Of a DNA stretch of 37,599 nucleotides, positions 9,229 through 17,601 are shown piece after piece. Source of the DNA: Nitratireductor aquibiodomus NL21 = JCM 21793 (lineage in GTDB: Bacteria; Pseudomonadota; Alphaproteobacteria; Rhizobiales; Rhizobiaceae). Positions within the stretch are counted from its first letter, which is position 1; the number at the start of each line of letters is the position of its first letter. Below the pieces are notes generated by a model that worked only from the letters and a program-made list of their open reading frames with translations, was not told where the DNA came from and made no database searches. The stretch spans positions 1 to 37,599 of the forward strand of contig NZ_BAMP01000037.1 in assembly GCF_000615975.1 (NCBI RefSeq), given 5' to 3'. The position numbers and the translations under genes are program-made.

Positions 9229-9250
9229 TTTGACTGGTCAATTTGACCAT
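9221..9250. promoter_or_regulatory. Putative operator of the toxin-antitoxin pair
   Basis: TGGTCAATTTGACCA (9235-9249) is a perfect palindrome, with 7-bp arms around a single T, immediately upstream of the antitoxin start. An outer pair ATGGTCA (9221-9227) and TGACCAT (9244-9250) gives a second, overlapping inverted repeat that includes the start codon. Such overlapping palindromes suit cooperative binding of the toxin-antitoxin complex. Binding is inferred, not shown. Confidence 0.6.
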
Positions 9251-9268
9251 AAATATGGGATGTGAACG

Positions 9269-9715
9269 CTACTCCGTCAACACGGTGCGCTCGAGCGCGG
9301 CGAGGCCGACGAGAAGGGCTGCGCGCTCCTCCGGTGTCATGCGTTCCAGCAATCCCGTTTCGAAGGACCGGGCCACGGGCACCATGTCTTCATAGGCTTT
9401 CTGGCCGGTTTTGCTGAGTGTCAGGCGCTCGACGCGGCGATCCTGCGGGTCGGGCGTCCGGACCAGCCAGCGGCGCGTTTCCAGAGCGGCGACCGCGCGG
9501 CTCACCTTGGTCTTGTGCATGGAGGAATGCGCGCCGACTTCGGTCGCGGTCATGGTGCCGAACTGGCCGATGGTGGCGAGCGTGCGCCACTCCGGCCGCG
9601 TCAGACCGAGGCGGGCGCGGTAGGCCTGCGAGAAATCCCGGCTGATCGCATCGGTAAGGCGCGTCAGGCGGTAGGGCAGAAAATCTTCCAGGGCGAGCGT
9701 GGTCTGGTCAGTCAT
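9269..9715 (-). CDS. MarR-family transcriptional regulator, likely regulator of the homogentisate operon
   Basis: This 148-aa winged-helix regulator starts at the ATG at 9715 (MTDQTTLALEDFLPYRLTRL); the longer open frame runs into the divergent promoter region and is not used. The MarR fold is visible: dimerisation helix at the N-terminus, recognition helix in MTATEVGAHSSMHKTKVSRAVAALE, and the wing DPQDRRVERLTLSKTGQ with the conserved D-x-R. It is transcribed divergently from hmgA, with a palindrome between them (9775-9792). This arrangement fits an aromatic-acid responsive repressor of hmgA and the genes downstream, like HmgR-type regulators in other proteobacteria; the ligand is not known. 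Confidence 0.9.
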   Translation of the reverse strand: MTDQTTLALEDFLPYRLTRLTDAISRDFSQAYRARLGLTRPEWRTLATIGQFGTMTATEVGAHSSMHKTKVSRAVAALETRRWLVRTPDPQDRRVERLTLSKTGQKAYEDMVPVARSFETGLLERMTPEERAALLVGLAALERTVLTE

Positions 9716-9774
9716 GGTGTTCCTTTGCAACGCGGCAGTTTTCCCTTCCCGTGCGTTGATAGTTACATTCGCCA

Positions 9775-9792
9775 TGGTTACGATTGCAACCA
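9775..9792. promoter_or_regulatory. Putative MarR operator between the regulator gene and hmgA
   Basis: TGGTTACGATTGCAACCA is an 18-bp inverted repeat with 6 of 7 arm positions matching around a GATT core. It sits 33 bp upstream of the hmgA start and about 60 bp upstream of the regulator start. A half-site-like GTTGATAGTTAC lies at 9755-9766. The size and spacing suit a MarR dimer able to control both divergent promoters. Confidence 0.5.
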
Positions 9793-9824
9793 ATTCCTGA
9801 ACTCCCCGTTGCATGGAGGATCGA

Positions 9825-11138
9825 ATGACCGTGCAGTACATGCCGGGTTTCGGCAATGATTTCGAGACAGAGAGCCTGCCTGGCGCGCTGCCGCAGGGGC
9901 AGAATTCGCCGCAGCAGCCGGCCTACGGGCTTTATGCGGAGCAGCTCTCCGGTTCGCCCTTTACCGCACCGCGCGGGACCAATGAACGCTCCTGGCTCTA
10001 TCGTATCCGGCCGAGCGTGAAACACACGGGCCGCTTCAAGGCCATCAGCTTCGAGGAGTGGAAATCCGCACCCAATGTGAATGACCATCAGCTGGCGCTT
10101 GGTCAGCTGCGCTGGGATCCGACGCCCATCCCAAACAGGGAAACCGATTTCCTGGCCGGTGTGCGCACGATGACGACCGCAGGTGACGTGCAGGGGCAGG
10201 CGGGCATGGCGGCCCACATCTATGCCTTCAACATTTCGATGGTGGACGAGTATTTTTTCAACGCCGATGGCGAACTGATGCTGGTGCCGCAGGAAGGCGG
10301 TGTGCGGCTGAAGACCGAGATGGGCATCATCGAGATCGAGCCCGGCAAAATCGCCGTCATGCCGCGCGGCATGATCTTTCAGGTCGAGCTGATGGACGGG
10401 CCGGCGCGCGGCTATATGTGCGAAAATTACGGCGCCAAGTTCACTCTGCCGGATCGCGGTCCGATCGGCGCGAACTGCCTCGCCAACCCGCGCGATTTCA
10501 AGACACCGGTCGCCTGGTATGAGGAAAAGGAAAAGCCCTGCCGGCTGTTCGTCAAATGGTGCGGGCAGTTCCATGTGACCGAGATCGGCCATTCGCCACT
10601 CGACGTGGTGGCCTGGCACGGCAATTACGCGCCTTACAAATATGATCTTTCCACCTTCTCGCCGGTCGGGGCGATCCTGTTCGATCATCCCGACCCGTCG
10701 ATCTTCACCGTGCTGACAGCACCCTCGGGCGAAGAGGGTACGGCCAATATCGACTTCGTGATCTTCCCGCCGCGCTGGATGGTGGCCGAGCACACATTCC
10801 GTCCGCCCTGGTATCACCGCAACATCATGAGCGAGTTCATGGGGCTGATAAAAGGCCAGTATGACGCCAAGGAAGAGGGGTTTGTGCCGGGCGGCGCCTC
10901 ACTGCACAACATGATGCTGCCGCACGGGCCGGACGCTTTCGGTTTCGAGAAGGCGAGCCACGGAGAACTGAAGCCGGTCAAGCTGGAAGAGACCATGGCC
11001 TTCATGTTCGAGACGCGCTTTCCCCAGCATCTGACGCGCTACGCCGCTGAAACGGACACGCTGCAGGAGAACTACATCGACTGCTGGAAGGATTTGAAGA
11101 AGCGTTTCAACGGCACGCCGGAGGGTGACTGGTCCTGA
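9825..11138 (+). CDS. hmgA: Homogentisate 1,2-dioxygenase
   Basis: This non-haem iron dioxygenase opens the homogentisate ring to 4-maleylacetoacetate, the central step of tyrosine and phenylalanine degradation. The product is 437 aa. The N-terminus is diagnostic ([20 protein letters not shown], then [15 protein letters not shown]). The iron ligands are visible: His in [17 protein letters not shown], Glu in the same segment, and His in [15 protein letters not shown]. The ATG at 9825 has a GGAGG site 6-8 bases upstream; an in-frame ATG at 9813 would overlap that site and is rejected. It is the first gene of a plus-strand operon, 91 bp before the fumarylacetoacetase gene, and is divergent from its likely MarR regulator. 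Confidence 0.97.
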   Translation: MTVQYMPGFGNDFETESLPGALPQGQNSPQQPAYGLYAEQLSGSPFTAPRGTNERSWLYRIRPSVKHTGRFKAISFEEWKSAPNVNDHQLALGQLRWDPTPIPNRETDFLAGVRTMTTAGDVQGQAGMAAHIYAFNISMVDEYFFNADGELMLVPQEGGVRLKTEMGIIEIEPGKIAVMPRGMIFQVELMDGPARGYMCENYGAKFTLPDRGPIGANCLANPRDFKTPVAWYEEKEKPCRLFVKWCGQFHVTEIGHSPLDVVAWHGNYAPYKYDLSTFSPVGAILFDHPDPSIFTVLTAPSGEEGTANIDFVIFPPRWMVAEHTFRPPWYHRNIMSEFMGLIKGQYDAKEEGFVPGGASLHNMMLPHGPDAFGFEKASHGELKPVKLEETMAFMFETRFPQHLTRYAAETDTLQENYIDCWKDLKKRFNGTPEGDWS

Positions 11139-11165
11139 TCGACCGGAGCGGTCACAGAAGGTATG

Positions 11166-11196
11166 ATCGGCGCCGGTCCGGCGGACCTGCGCCGAT
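11166..11196. promoter_or_regulatory. Stem-loop in the hmgA-fahA gap
   Basis: ATCGGCGCCGGTCC (11166-11179) pairs with GGACCTGCGCCGAT (11183-11196) around a GGC loop: 14-bp arms with one mismatch. A shorter GACCG-GAG-CGGTC hairpin precedes it at 11140-11152. No T-run follows, so it is not a standard terminator. It may protect the hmgA message from 3' decay and set differential expression within the operon. Confidence 0.5.
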
Positions 11197-11229
11197 TGCG
11201 CGTCTCCCCCAACGCATAAAGGACATTGC

Positions 11230-12245
11230 ATGAAACTCGCCACGCTCAAGAACGGAACGCGCGACGGCAGACTGGTCGTCGTCTCCCGTGACCTGACACG
11301 CTGTACGGACGCATCTTTCCTTGCGCCGACGCTGCAGGCGGCACTGGACGACTGGGCGCGCATCGCGCCGCATCTGGCAGCCCTTTCTGAAAGCCTCGAT
11401 CACGGCTCGGTGCCTGCCGAACGCTTTCATGAGCATGATGCGCTGTCGCCATTGCCGCGCGCTTATCAGTGGGCGGATGGCTCGGCTTACGTCAATCACG
11501 TGGAACTCGTGCGCAAGGCACGCGGTGCGGAGATGCCAGAGAGTTTCTGGGCCGATCCGCTCATGTATCAGGGCGGGTCGGATGCGTTTCTGGCACCGCG
11601 CGATCCCATACGCATGGCCGACGAGGCTGGGGCATCGACATGGAAGGCGAGATCGCCGTCATCGTCGACGATGTGCCGATGGGCGCGACGCTGGAACAGG
11701 CACGGGAAGCCATCCGGCTTGTCATGCTGGTGAACGATGTGTCGTTGCGCGGGCTGATCCCGGCGGAACTTGGCAAGGGCTTCGGTTTCTTCCAGTCGAA
11801 ACCGTCCTCGGCCTTCTCGCCGGTTGCGGTGACGCCCGAGGAGCTCGGTGATGCGTGGGATGGCGGCAAGGTCTCGCTGCCACTATGTGTTGATTTTAAC
11901 GGTAAGTCGTTCGGTCGGGCCGACGCCGGCATCGACATGACATTCGATTTCCCGACGCTGATTGCCCATGCCGCCAAAACGCGTCCGCTCTGCGCCGGCA
12001 CGATCATCGGCTCGGGTACGGTATCCAACAAGCTGGACGGCGGACCCGGAAAGCCGGTTGACGAGGGCGGGGTCGGTTACTCCTGTATCGCTGAAATCCG
12101 CATGATCGAGACGATAGCACACGGTAAACCAAAGACGCCTTTCTTGCGCTTCGGCGATACGGTGCGTATCGAGATGAAAGACAGTGGGGGCCATTCCATC
12201 TTCGGCGCCATCGAACAGCGCGTCGAGGACTATCAGGAGCCCTGA
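11230..12245 (+). CDS. fahA: Fumarylacetoacetate hydrolase family protein (fumarylacetoacetase), frameshifted
   Basis: It hydrolyses 4-fumarylacetoacetate to fumarate and acetoacetate, the last step of homogentisate degradation. The gene begins at the ATG at 11230 (MKLATLKNGTRDGRL, SD AGGAC) and reads in one frame to about 11628, where it shifts to the frame ending at 12245. Restoring one T in GAGGCTGGGG (reading MADEAWGIDMEGEIAVI) gives a continuous 338-aa protein. The FAH fold motifs are present: YQGGSDAFLAPRD, the metal-binding acidic residues in IDMEGEIAVIVDD, VMLVNDVSLRG, and GTIIGSGTVSNK. This length fits the short bacterial FAH class. It lies between hmgA and a small membrane protein in the same operon. 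The break is probably a sequencing error. Confidence 0.9.
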
Positions 12246-12247
12246 AA

Positions 12248-12583
12248 ATGGCACTCGACCCTCTCAAGCGTACCGCGTTCGTTTTCGCGATATTCAATCT
12301 GGTTGGGATATCACTCCTGGCCTGGGCGTTGAGATCGGTCTTCAACACACTTTACGCCACATCGCCTCAGTGGATGGGCATCGCTTTGTCCTTCGTGTTT
12401 GTCATTGTCGTCATTGGCGTCAATGTCGCCCTGTCGCTGCGCGCGTATCGCATCGACAGCGGTTCGATTCTGACACGCGTGGTGATCGCCTGGACGCTGA
12501 TCTCGGCGATAAGTGCAGTCGCTTTCAGTGCTCTCGATCCCTGGAGCATCATAAAGTCCCTGGCAGTGATCGTCGGGGCATAG
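12248..12583 (+). CDS. Small hydrophobic membrane protein, unknown function
   Basis: I do not recognise this 111-aa protein. It starts two bases after the fahA stop, so it belongs to the operon. It has three or four predicted membrane segments: AFVFAIFNLVGISLLAWAL (about residues 10-28), MGIALSFVFVIVVIGVNVAL (about 43-62), ILTRVVIAWTLISAISAVAF (about 74-93) and possibly a short SIIKSLAVIVGA tail. There is no signal peptide and there are no conserved charged motifs. Position suggests a link to aromatic acid uptake or to the MBL-fold protein downstream, but this is only inferred from context. Confidence 0.75.
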   Translation: MALDPLKRTAFVFAIFNLVGISLLAWALRSVFNTLYATSPQWMGIALSFVFVIVVIGVNVALSLRAYRIDSGSILTRVVIAWTLISAISAVAFSALDPWSIIKSLAVIVGA

Positions 12584-12606
12584 TTATTCAACGAGAAAGG
12601 CGCGTA

Positions 12607-13556
12607 ATGGCCAAACAGTTCGCATCTGCAGGTGATCTCACAGAAAAGAAGATATCGTTTGATGAGATCGGGCGAGACCTCTGGGCCTTCACGGCCGAGG
12701 GCGATCCCAATTCGGGCATCATCATCGGCGACGAGTCGGTGATGGTGATCGAGGCGCAGGCAACACCACGCCTTGCCGAAAAGGTAATCGAGAAGGTGCG
12801 GTCCGTCACTGACAAGCCGATCAGCCATCTGGTTTTGACGCATTATCACGCCGTGCGCGTTCTGGGCGCGTCTGCCTACAGGGCACCGACCGTGATCATG
12901 AGCGACAAGGCACGTTCGATGGTGGTGGAGCGGGGCCAGGAAGACTGGGATTCGGAATTCGTGCGGTTCCCGCGTCTCTTTCAGGGGCATGAATCGATCC
13001 CCGGTCTGACCTGGCCGACAACGACCTTTTCCAGTTCCATGACGGTCTATCTCGCAAGCGCCGGGTGGACCTGATGTTCCTTGGCCGGGCGCACACGGCT
13101 GGCGACATCGTGGCCTTCGTGCCGGACGCCAATGTGATGTTCACCGGAGACATCGTGGAGCATCACTCGGCCTGCTATTGCGGCGACGGGCATTTCCACG
13201 ACTGGCCGACGACGCTGGAGGAAATCCGCGCCTTCGACCTCGACGCCATTGCGCCGGGACGTGGCGGTGCGCTGGTGGGGCAGGCCATGGTCAATGAAGC
13301 GCTGGATCTGACCAGCGATTTCGTGATGTCCACATATCAGCCGGTGGCGCGGGTGGCGCAGGGTGGCGGCACGCTGAAGGAAGCCTGGGACGCCTGCCGC
13401 GCGGCGTGTGACCCGAAATTCTCCGATTATGCAATCTACGAGCATTGCCTGCCGTTCAACGTGGCGCGGGCCTATGACGAGGCACTGGGCATCGACACCC
13501 CACGCATCTGGACCGCAGAGCGCGACCGGCAGATGTGGGAGGCGCTGCAGGGGTAA
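12607..13556 (+). CDS. MBL-fold metallo-hydrolase-like protein with altered metal motifs, frameshifted
   Basis: The start at 12607 (MAKQFASAGDLTEKK) follows a GAGAAAGG site. The frame ends early at 13074, but restoring one G in CTATCTCGCAAG (about 13053) gives TVYLGKRRVDLMFLGRAHTAGD and a continuous 316-aa protein ending at 13556. The metallo-beta-lactamase fold is clear: VLTHYHAVRVLGASAY, LGRAHTAGDIVAF and VMFTGDIVEHH. However, the usual HxHxDH motif reads HYHAVR, and the GHG turn reads GRG (IAPGRGGALVG), so several zinc ligands appear to be replaced. Its substrate is unknown. It sits between fahA and the flavin monooxygenase and is co-directional with both. It might act on an intermediate for which no maleylacetoacetate isomerase is seen, but that is speculation. 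Confidence 0.85.
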
Positions 13557-13695
13557 CGTGATGAAGCGGGCCGGCGCGACGTTTGAAGGACGCGCGCCAT
13601 CGACATCATGCCCGGAGTTGAGCGCCGTGAACTGGAAGAGGTTTGAGCTGCTTCTTTTTCTGAGGAGAAACAGCTGCAAGGGAGGGTGAAATCCG

Positions 13696-15312
13696 ATGCC
13701 GCGTTACGAGTACAATCCCTTTCCCTATAAAGCGCCGCCGGAACTCGCCGGGGGACATGTGGGGCAGTACCCGGTGGTGGTGATCGGCGCCGGGCCTGTG
13801 GGTCTGGCGGCGGCGATCGACCTTGCGCAGCGCGGCGTGTCCGTCGTCGTTCTCGACGACAACGATGTCGTATCGGTGGGTAGCCGGGCGATCTGCTGGT
13901 CGAAGCGTTCGCTTGAGATTTTCGACCGGCTTGGCGTCGGCGAGCGGATGGTGGAGAAGGGCGTAACCTGGAAGGTTGGGCGGCTTTTCCACCGCGACCG
14001 CGAGGTCTGGAGTTTTGACCTTCTACCTGAGGAAGGCCACAAAATGCCCGCCTTCATCAATCTGCAGCAATATTATGTCGAACAATTTCTGGTGGAGCGG
14101 GCGGGGGAACTTTCCGACCGCATCGATCTGCGCTGGAAAAACCGGGTTGTCGGGCTTGAGCAGACGGGTGGCGATGTGCGCCTTTGGGTGGAAACGCCGG
14201 ACGGCACCTATGAAATGGATGCTGCCTGGGTGGTCGCCTGCGACGGCGCGCGCTCGCCCGTGCGTTCCATGATGGGGCTCGATTTTGCGGGTCAGGTGTT
14301 CGAGGAGCGCTTTCTGATCGCCGATGTGGAGATGAAAGCGGACTTTCCATCCGAGCGATGGTTCTGGTTCGAACCATCTTTCCACAAGGGTCAATCGGCG
14401 CTTCTGCACAAGCAGCCCGACGACATTTACCGTATCGACCTGCAGCTTGGCCCGGATGCGGATCCGGACGAGGAAAAAAAGCCGGAGAACGTCATCCCGC
14501 GCATCGCAAAGGTGATCGGGCATTCGAAATTCGAGCTAGACTGGGTGTCGGTCTACACCTTCCAGTGCCGCAGGCTGGAGCGCTTCGTGCATGCTCGGGT
14601 GATCTTTGCCGGCGACAGCGCGCATATCGTTTCGCCTTTCGGCGCGCGCGGCGGCAATGGCGGCATTCAGGACGTCGACAATCTGGGCTGGAAACTGGCG
14701 CTTGTGATCAAGGGCGAGGCGCCGGCCTCACTGATCAGAACCTATGACGAAGAGCGCATTCTGGGCGCTGACGAGAATATTCTGCACTCGGCGAGGTCGA
14801 CCTCTTTCATGACGCCGAAGAGCGACATGGAGCGCATGTTCCGCGACAGCGTTCTGGCGCTTTCGGCGGATCACGATTTCGCGCGGCGGCTGGTGAATTC
14901 GGGCCGGTTGTCGAAGCCCTGTTCGCTGGCTGGCTGCACATTGCAGGCGGCGTGGGATGGCGAGAGCCCGCTTGCGCCGGGCGAAGCGATGGCCGATGCG
15001 CCGGTGCGTGTCGGGGGGCGTCCATCCTGGCTGCTAGGCGAAGCGGGTGGCGGTTTCGTGCTTCTGGCGGTCGACTGTGACCCGCCCATCGGCCTGCCGG
15101 CCGGGCTGCATGTGGTGCAGGTGACGAAGCCCGGCGGGGCAGCGGTGGATGGCGTCGTGCATGTCGAGGATAACGAGGGTGCGGTTGCCGCCCGCTATGG
15201 CGCGGGGCGGCTCTATCTGGTGCGGCCCGACCAGCATGTGGCGGCGGTTTTCACGGCATCGGACGCGCATGAGATCGCGGCGGCGATGACCCATGCGATG
15301 GGGAGGGAATGA
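13696..15312 (+). CDS. FAD-dependent aromatic monooxygenase, MhaA-like (3-hydroxyphenylacetate 6-hydroxylase candidate)
   Basis: This 538-aa class A flavin monooxygenase has the dinucleotide motif VVVIGAGPVGLAAAIDLAQRG (about residues 28-48, GxGxxG), the DG motif ACDGARSPVRSMMG (about 180) and the second FAD motif VIFAGDSAHIVSPFGARGGN (about 305, GD). A C-terminal thioredoxin-like extension follows, as in phenol/MhpA-type hydroxylases. Family membership is certain; the substrate is inferred. In Pseudomonas putida U, 3-hydroxyphenylacetate 6-hydroxylase is a flavoprotein of similar size (MhaA) with a very small coupling protein (MhaB), and makes homogentisate. Here a 67-aa protein overlaps the stop codon and hmgA/fahA are in the same operon, which fits that role. 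MhpA-like 3-(3-hydroxyphenyl)propionate hydroxylase is the main alternative. Confidence 0.85.
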   Translation: MPRYEYNPFPYKAPPELAGGHVGQYPVVVIGAGPVGLAAAIDLAQRGVSVVVLDDNDVVSVGSRAICWSKRSLEIFDRLGVGERMVEKGVTWKVGRLFHRDREVWSFDLLPEEGHKMPAFINLQQYYVEQFLVERAGELSDRIDLRWKNRVVGLEQTGGDVRLWVETPDGTYEMDAAWVVACDGARSPVRSMMGLDFAGQVFEERFLIADVEMKADFPSERWFWFEPSFHKGQSALLHKQPDDIYRIDLQLGPDADPDEEKKPENVIPRIAKVIGHSKFELDWVSVYTFQCRRLERFVHARVIFAGDSAHIVSPFGARGGNGGIQDVDNLGWKLALVIKGEAPASLIRTYDEERILGADENILHSARSTSFMTPKSDMERMFRDSVLALSADHDFARRLVNSGRLSKPCSLAGCTLQAAWDGESPLAPGEAMADAPVRVGGRPSWLLGEAGGGFVLLAVDCDPPIGLPAGLHVVQVTKPGGAAVDGVVHVEDNEGAVAARYGAGRLYLVRPDQHVAAVFTASDAHEIAAAMTHAMGRE

Positions 15313-15512
15313 GGATGGACAGGATCGAGATCGGCCAGGACCGGCTGGGCGCGGCAGGCGATGATTTCTATGCCGCGCTGATGGCGGCGCATGAGGGGCT
15401 GAGCTTCGAGGAGAGCGCACGTCTCAACGCAAGACTGGTGCTGCTCCTTGCCAATCAGGTGGGTGATCTGGAAGTGATCCGCGCGGTGCTCAGGGCAGCG
15501 CGCGGCAACTAG
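15309..15512 (+). CDS. DUF2783 small protein, candidate coupling partner of the flavin monooxygenase
   Basis: This 67-aa protein starts at 15309 in an ATGA overlap with the monooxygenase stop (an ATG at 15315 is possible). The overlap and the GGGAGGGA site inside the upstream gene indicate translational coupling. The sequence is helical and lacks signal or membrane segments: DDFYAALMAAHEGLSFEESARLN, then LVLLLANQVGDLEVIRAVLRAAR. It matches the DUF2783 family as I remember it. By size and position it corresponds to MhaB, the small coupling protein of P. putida 3-hydroxyphenylacetate 6-hydroxylase; this correspondence is inference. Confidence 0.8.
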   Translation: MRMDRIEIGQDRLGAAGDDFYAALMAAHEGLSFEESARLNARLVLLLANQVGDLEVIRAVLRAARGN

Positions 15513-15554
15513 GCAGGGCGGGCGTGCCGGTTCGGGATCAGTCCGCGAGCGCAC

Positions 15555-15950
15555 TCAGGGCCAGGGCGGGACGATCTGGTCCGCCGTTACTTCGTCGGTA
15601 TAGTTGTTGCCGAAATGGGTCCGGATATACGTCACAACATCGACGATCTGCTGGTCGGTGAGCATATCGCCCATTGCCGGCATGGCCTTCTGGCCGTGTG
15701 TAATGACGAAGATCGCATATTCGGGGTATTCGAGATTTTCATTGCTTGCCAGGGACGGATAGCGGCCAGCACCGGTCGCGCCTTTCCCGTCGGGCATGTG
15801 ACAGCCCTGGCATATGGCCTTGTAGATGTTTTCGCCACCGGTAACCGTAACCCTGCCAGCATCGCTGGGTGGTGCGCCATCCTCGGTATGTGCAGGGGCG
15901 ACAAACATCATCGAAGCAGCGATGCACAGCACTAAGGCTTTCGTTCGCAT
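15555..15950 (-). CDS. Periplasmic monohaem cytochrome c, partner of the amine oxidase
   Basis: This 131-aa class I cytochrome c has a cleavable signal peptide (MRTKALVLCIAASMMFVAPAHT), a haem-attachment motif CQGCH near residue 53, and a distal methionine in GQKAMPAMGDMLTD. The ATG at 15950 is chosen: GGAGCC precedes it, and the longer frame (to 15971) would put extra residues before the signal peptide. It begins 25 bases after the stop of the Tat flavoprotein on the same strand, so the two form an operon. The likely role is to take electrons from that flavoenzyme in the periplasm and pass them to a terminal oxidase. Confidence 0.9.
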   Translation of the reverse strand: MRTKALVLCIAASMMFVAPAHTEDGAPPSDAGRVTVTGGENIYKAICQGCHMPDGKGATGAGRYPSLASNENLEYPEYAIFVITHGQKAMPAMGDMLTDQQIVDVVTYIRTHFGNNYTDEVTADQIVPPWP

Positions 15951-15975
15951 GGCGGGCTCCTTTACACTCAAATTG

Positions 15976-17565
15976 TCACCCGTTCAGGACGCGGTCGTGG
16001 AGGCGGGAGATGGCGTCCAGGCCGGAGAGGAGCGCTCCTTCCTGCCATCCCGGCAGATAGGAAACATGCTCGCCGGCCATCAGTGTGCGGCCGTCGAACC
16101 CCGTTGCCCGGCTGTAATCGGCTTCTCTGTTTTTCCAGACCCCGTAACATCCCAGCGCCCAGGGTACGCGATGCCATCCGACGCTCACCCCGCTGGAAAA
16201 CTCCTTCCGGTATTGCGGGTGGATCATGGCGCCGTATTCGAGAGCCTTGCGTATGCGTTCTTCCGGTTCCATGGCGGTGAATTGATAGGCCGCAGCGTCC
16301 CAGCTATAGCCGCCGACGAGCACGCCCTTGCCGCCGGAGAGATAGTCGCCCGAGGGGTAGCCGATCAGCGAGATGGGGAGATCGGTATAGGAGATGCCGC
16401 CATAGATCTGTTCATCCTCCTCCCAGAACCGGCGATTGAACTCGAGGCCGAACTTGATGGACTCCGCATAGTGAAGCTTGTCGATCACGCCCTTCATCGA
16501 GCCTGAAAAATTGTTTTCGATCTGGCCGAGGATGGAGAACGGAATGGTGCAGATGCACCAGTCAGCCCGGGTTTCCTGAGGTTCTCCTTCGCTGCCGGTG
16601 TCTTCATAGGTCACGGTCACGCCGGCCCCGTCCTGCTGGATCGAGGTGACCTTTGCATTGTAGCGGATCAGGTCCCTGATCTCGCGCTCGAATGCCTGAG
16701 CGATCATGTCCATACCACCGACGGGCTGGAACATGGTCTCCTGATGATCAACGGTCTCGGCTTCTGCAAGCCATTGCCATAAGCGTGATTGAAGAATAGC
16801 ACCCGGGCCAATCGGCTCGGAGGGGCTTGGCGCGGCTCCCGCACCGCCGCCCGGCCATCTCTGGAAGCCGCGGTATCCGCTGGTGTGCAGGCCTTTTACA
16901 TAGGCGTAGTCTTTGTCGAGCATGCCACTGATACGCAGCGATTCCAGCAGCATCTCCCTGTCTTCATCACTGACCATCTCGTCTAGGCCACCCTGATTGG
17001 CGGCTTTTGCGAGGAGTTCGGCGGTATGGCCGCGATAGTCGGTGGCAATCTCGCGGAAACGCTGTGGCCGCCCGCCAAAGGCGTTGACGGAGTGGAGGTA
17101 GGCATTGTGGTTTTTCTGAATAAAGGGCTCGAGCCGGACGCCGAGGCGCCGGCAGTAGTCAAGGACGGCGTGGTGATGGTGGGGAATGCGCCAGGGGCCG
17201 GGATTGAAATAGTTGCCTTCGGCATAACCGATATCCTGCTGGAAACCTCCAAGCTCCGTGTAGGTATCGCCTCCGCGCAAGGTCCAGCACCGTCCGCCGG
17301 CTTTTTCCCGGTATTCCAGTAACTCGACCTCGTAGCCAACTGCACGCAACTCGAGTGCCGCTGCCATGCCGGCAAGCCCCGCCCCAAGAATGAGAACCTT
17401 CACCGACCCGGGATCGCCCTGGAGCTTGACCGGCCCCTGATAGGTCGACGCCCTGGCATGCCCAAGCGTTGTCATCGCCTGGTAGAGAGCCGCGCCGCCG
17501 GCCGTTGCACCGATCATCGTCAGGAGGTCGCGGCGTGACATCCGTCCAAATGCGCGTTGCATCAT
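15976..17565 (-). CDS. Tat-exported flavin amine oxidase (L-amino acid/amine dehydrogenase type)
   Basis: This is a 529-aa flavoprotein of the monoamine oxidase/L-amino acid oxidase family. The start at 17565 (MMQRAFGRMSRRDLLTMIG) has an AAGGAG site at the right distance. The twin-arginine motif SRRDLLTMIG followed by a hydrophobic segment and AxA-like site marks Tat export with cofactor bound. The dinucleotide-binding motif VLILGAGLAGMAAALELRAVG is near residue 55, followed by GGRCWTLRGGD. The C-terminal FAD motif reads TLMAGEHVSYLPGWQEGALLSGL. The substrate is unknown; nearby hpd and hmgA make an aromatic amino acid or amine plausible. The adjacent cytochrome c suggests it works as a dehydrogenase rather than an O2-using oxidase, as known for NicA2 with CycN. 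Confidence 0.88.
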   Translation of the reverse strand: MMQRAFGRMSRRDLLTMIGATAGGAALYQAMTTLGHARASTYQGPVKLQGDPGSVKVLILGAGLAGMAAALELRAVGYEVELLEYREKAGGRCWTLRGGDTYTELGGFQQDIGYAEGNYFNPGPWRIPHHHHAVLDYCRRLGVRLEPFIQKNHNAYLHSVNAFGGRPQRFREIATDYRGHTAELLAKAANQGGLDEMVSDEDREMLLESLRISGMLDKDYAYVKGLHTSGYRGFQRWPGGGAGAAPSPSEPIGPGAILQSRLWQWLAEAETVDHQETMFQPVGGMDMIAQAFEREIRDLIRYNAKVTSIQQDGAGVTVTYEDTGSEGEPQETRADWCICTIPFSILGQIENNFSGSMKGVIDKLHYAESIKFGLEFNRRFWEEDEQIYGGISYTDLPISLIGYPSGDYLSGGKGVLVGGYSWDAAAYQFTAMEPEERIRKALEYGAMIHPQYRKEFSSGVSVGWHRVPWALGCYGVWKNREADYSRATGFDGRTLMAGEHVSYLPGWQEGALLSGLDAISRLHDRVLNG

Positions 17566-17601
17566 CCTGTACTCCTTGCCTGTTTGGCCAAGGGGTATCA
17601 T

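Noticed and set aside
9708..10817. Antisense frame across hmgA
   Set aside because: It overlaps hmgA, whose iron ligands are all visible, and has no start context.
15309..15512. DUF2783 gene as a spurious overlap
   Set aside because: The ATGA overlap, ribosome site, and helical, compositionally normal sequence support a true small gene.
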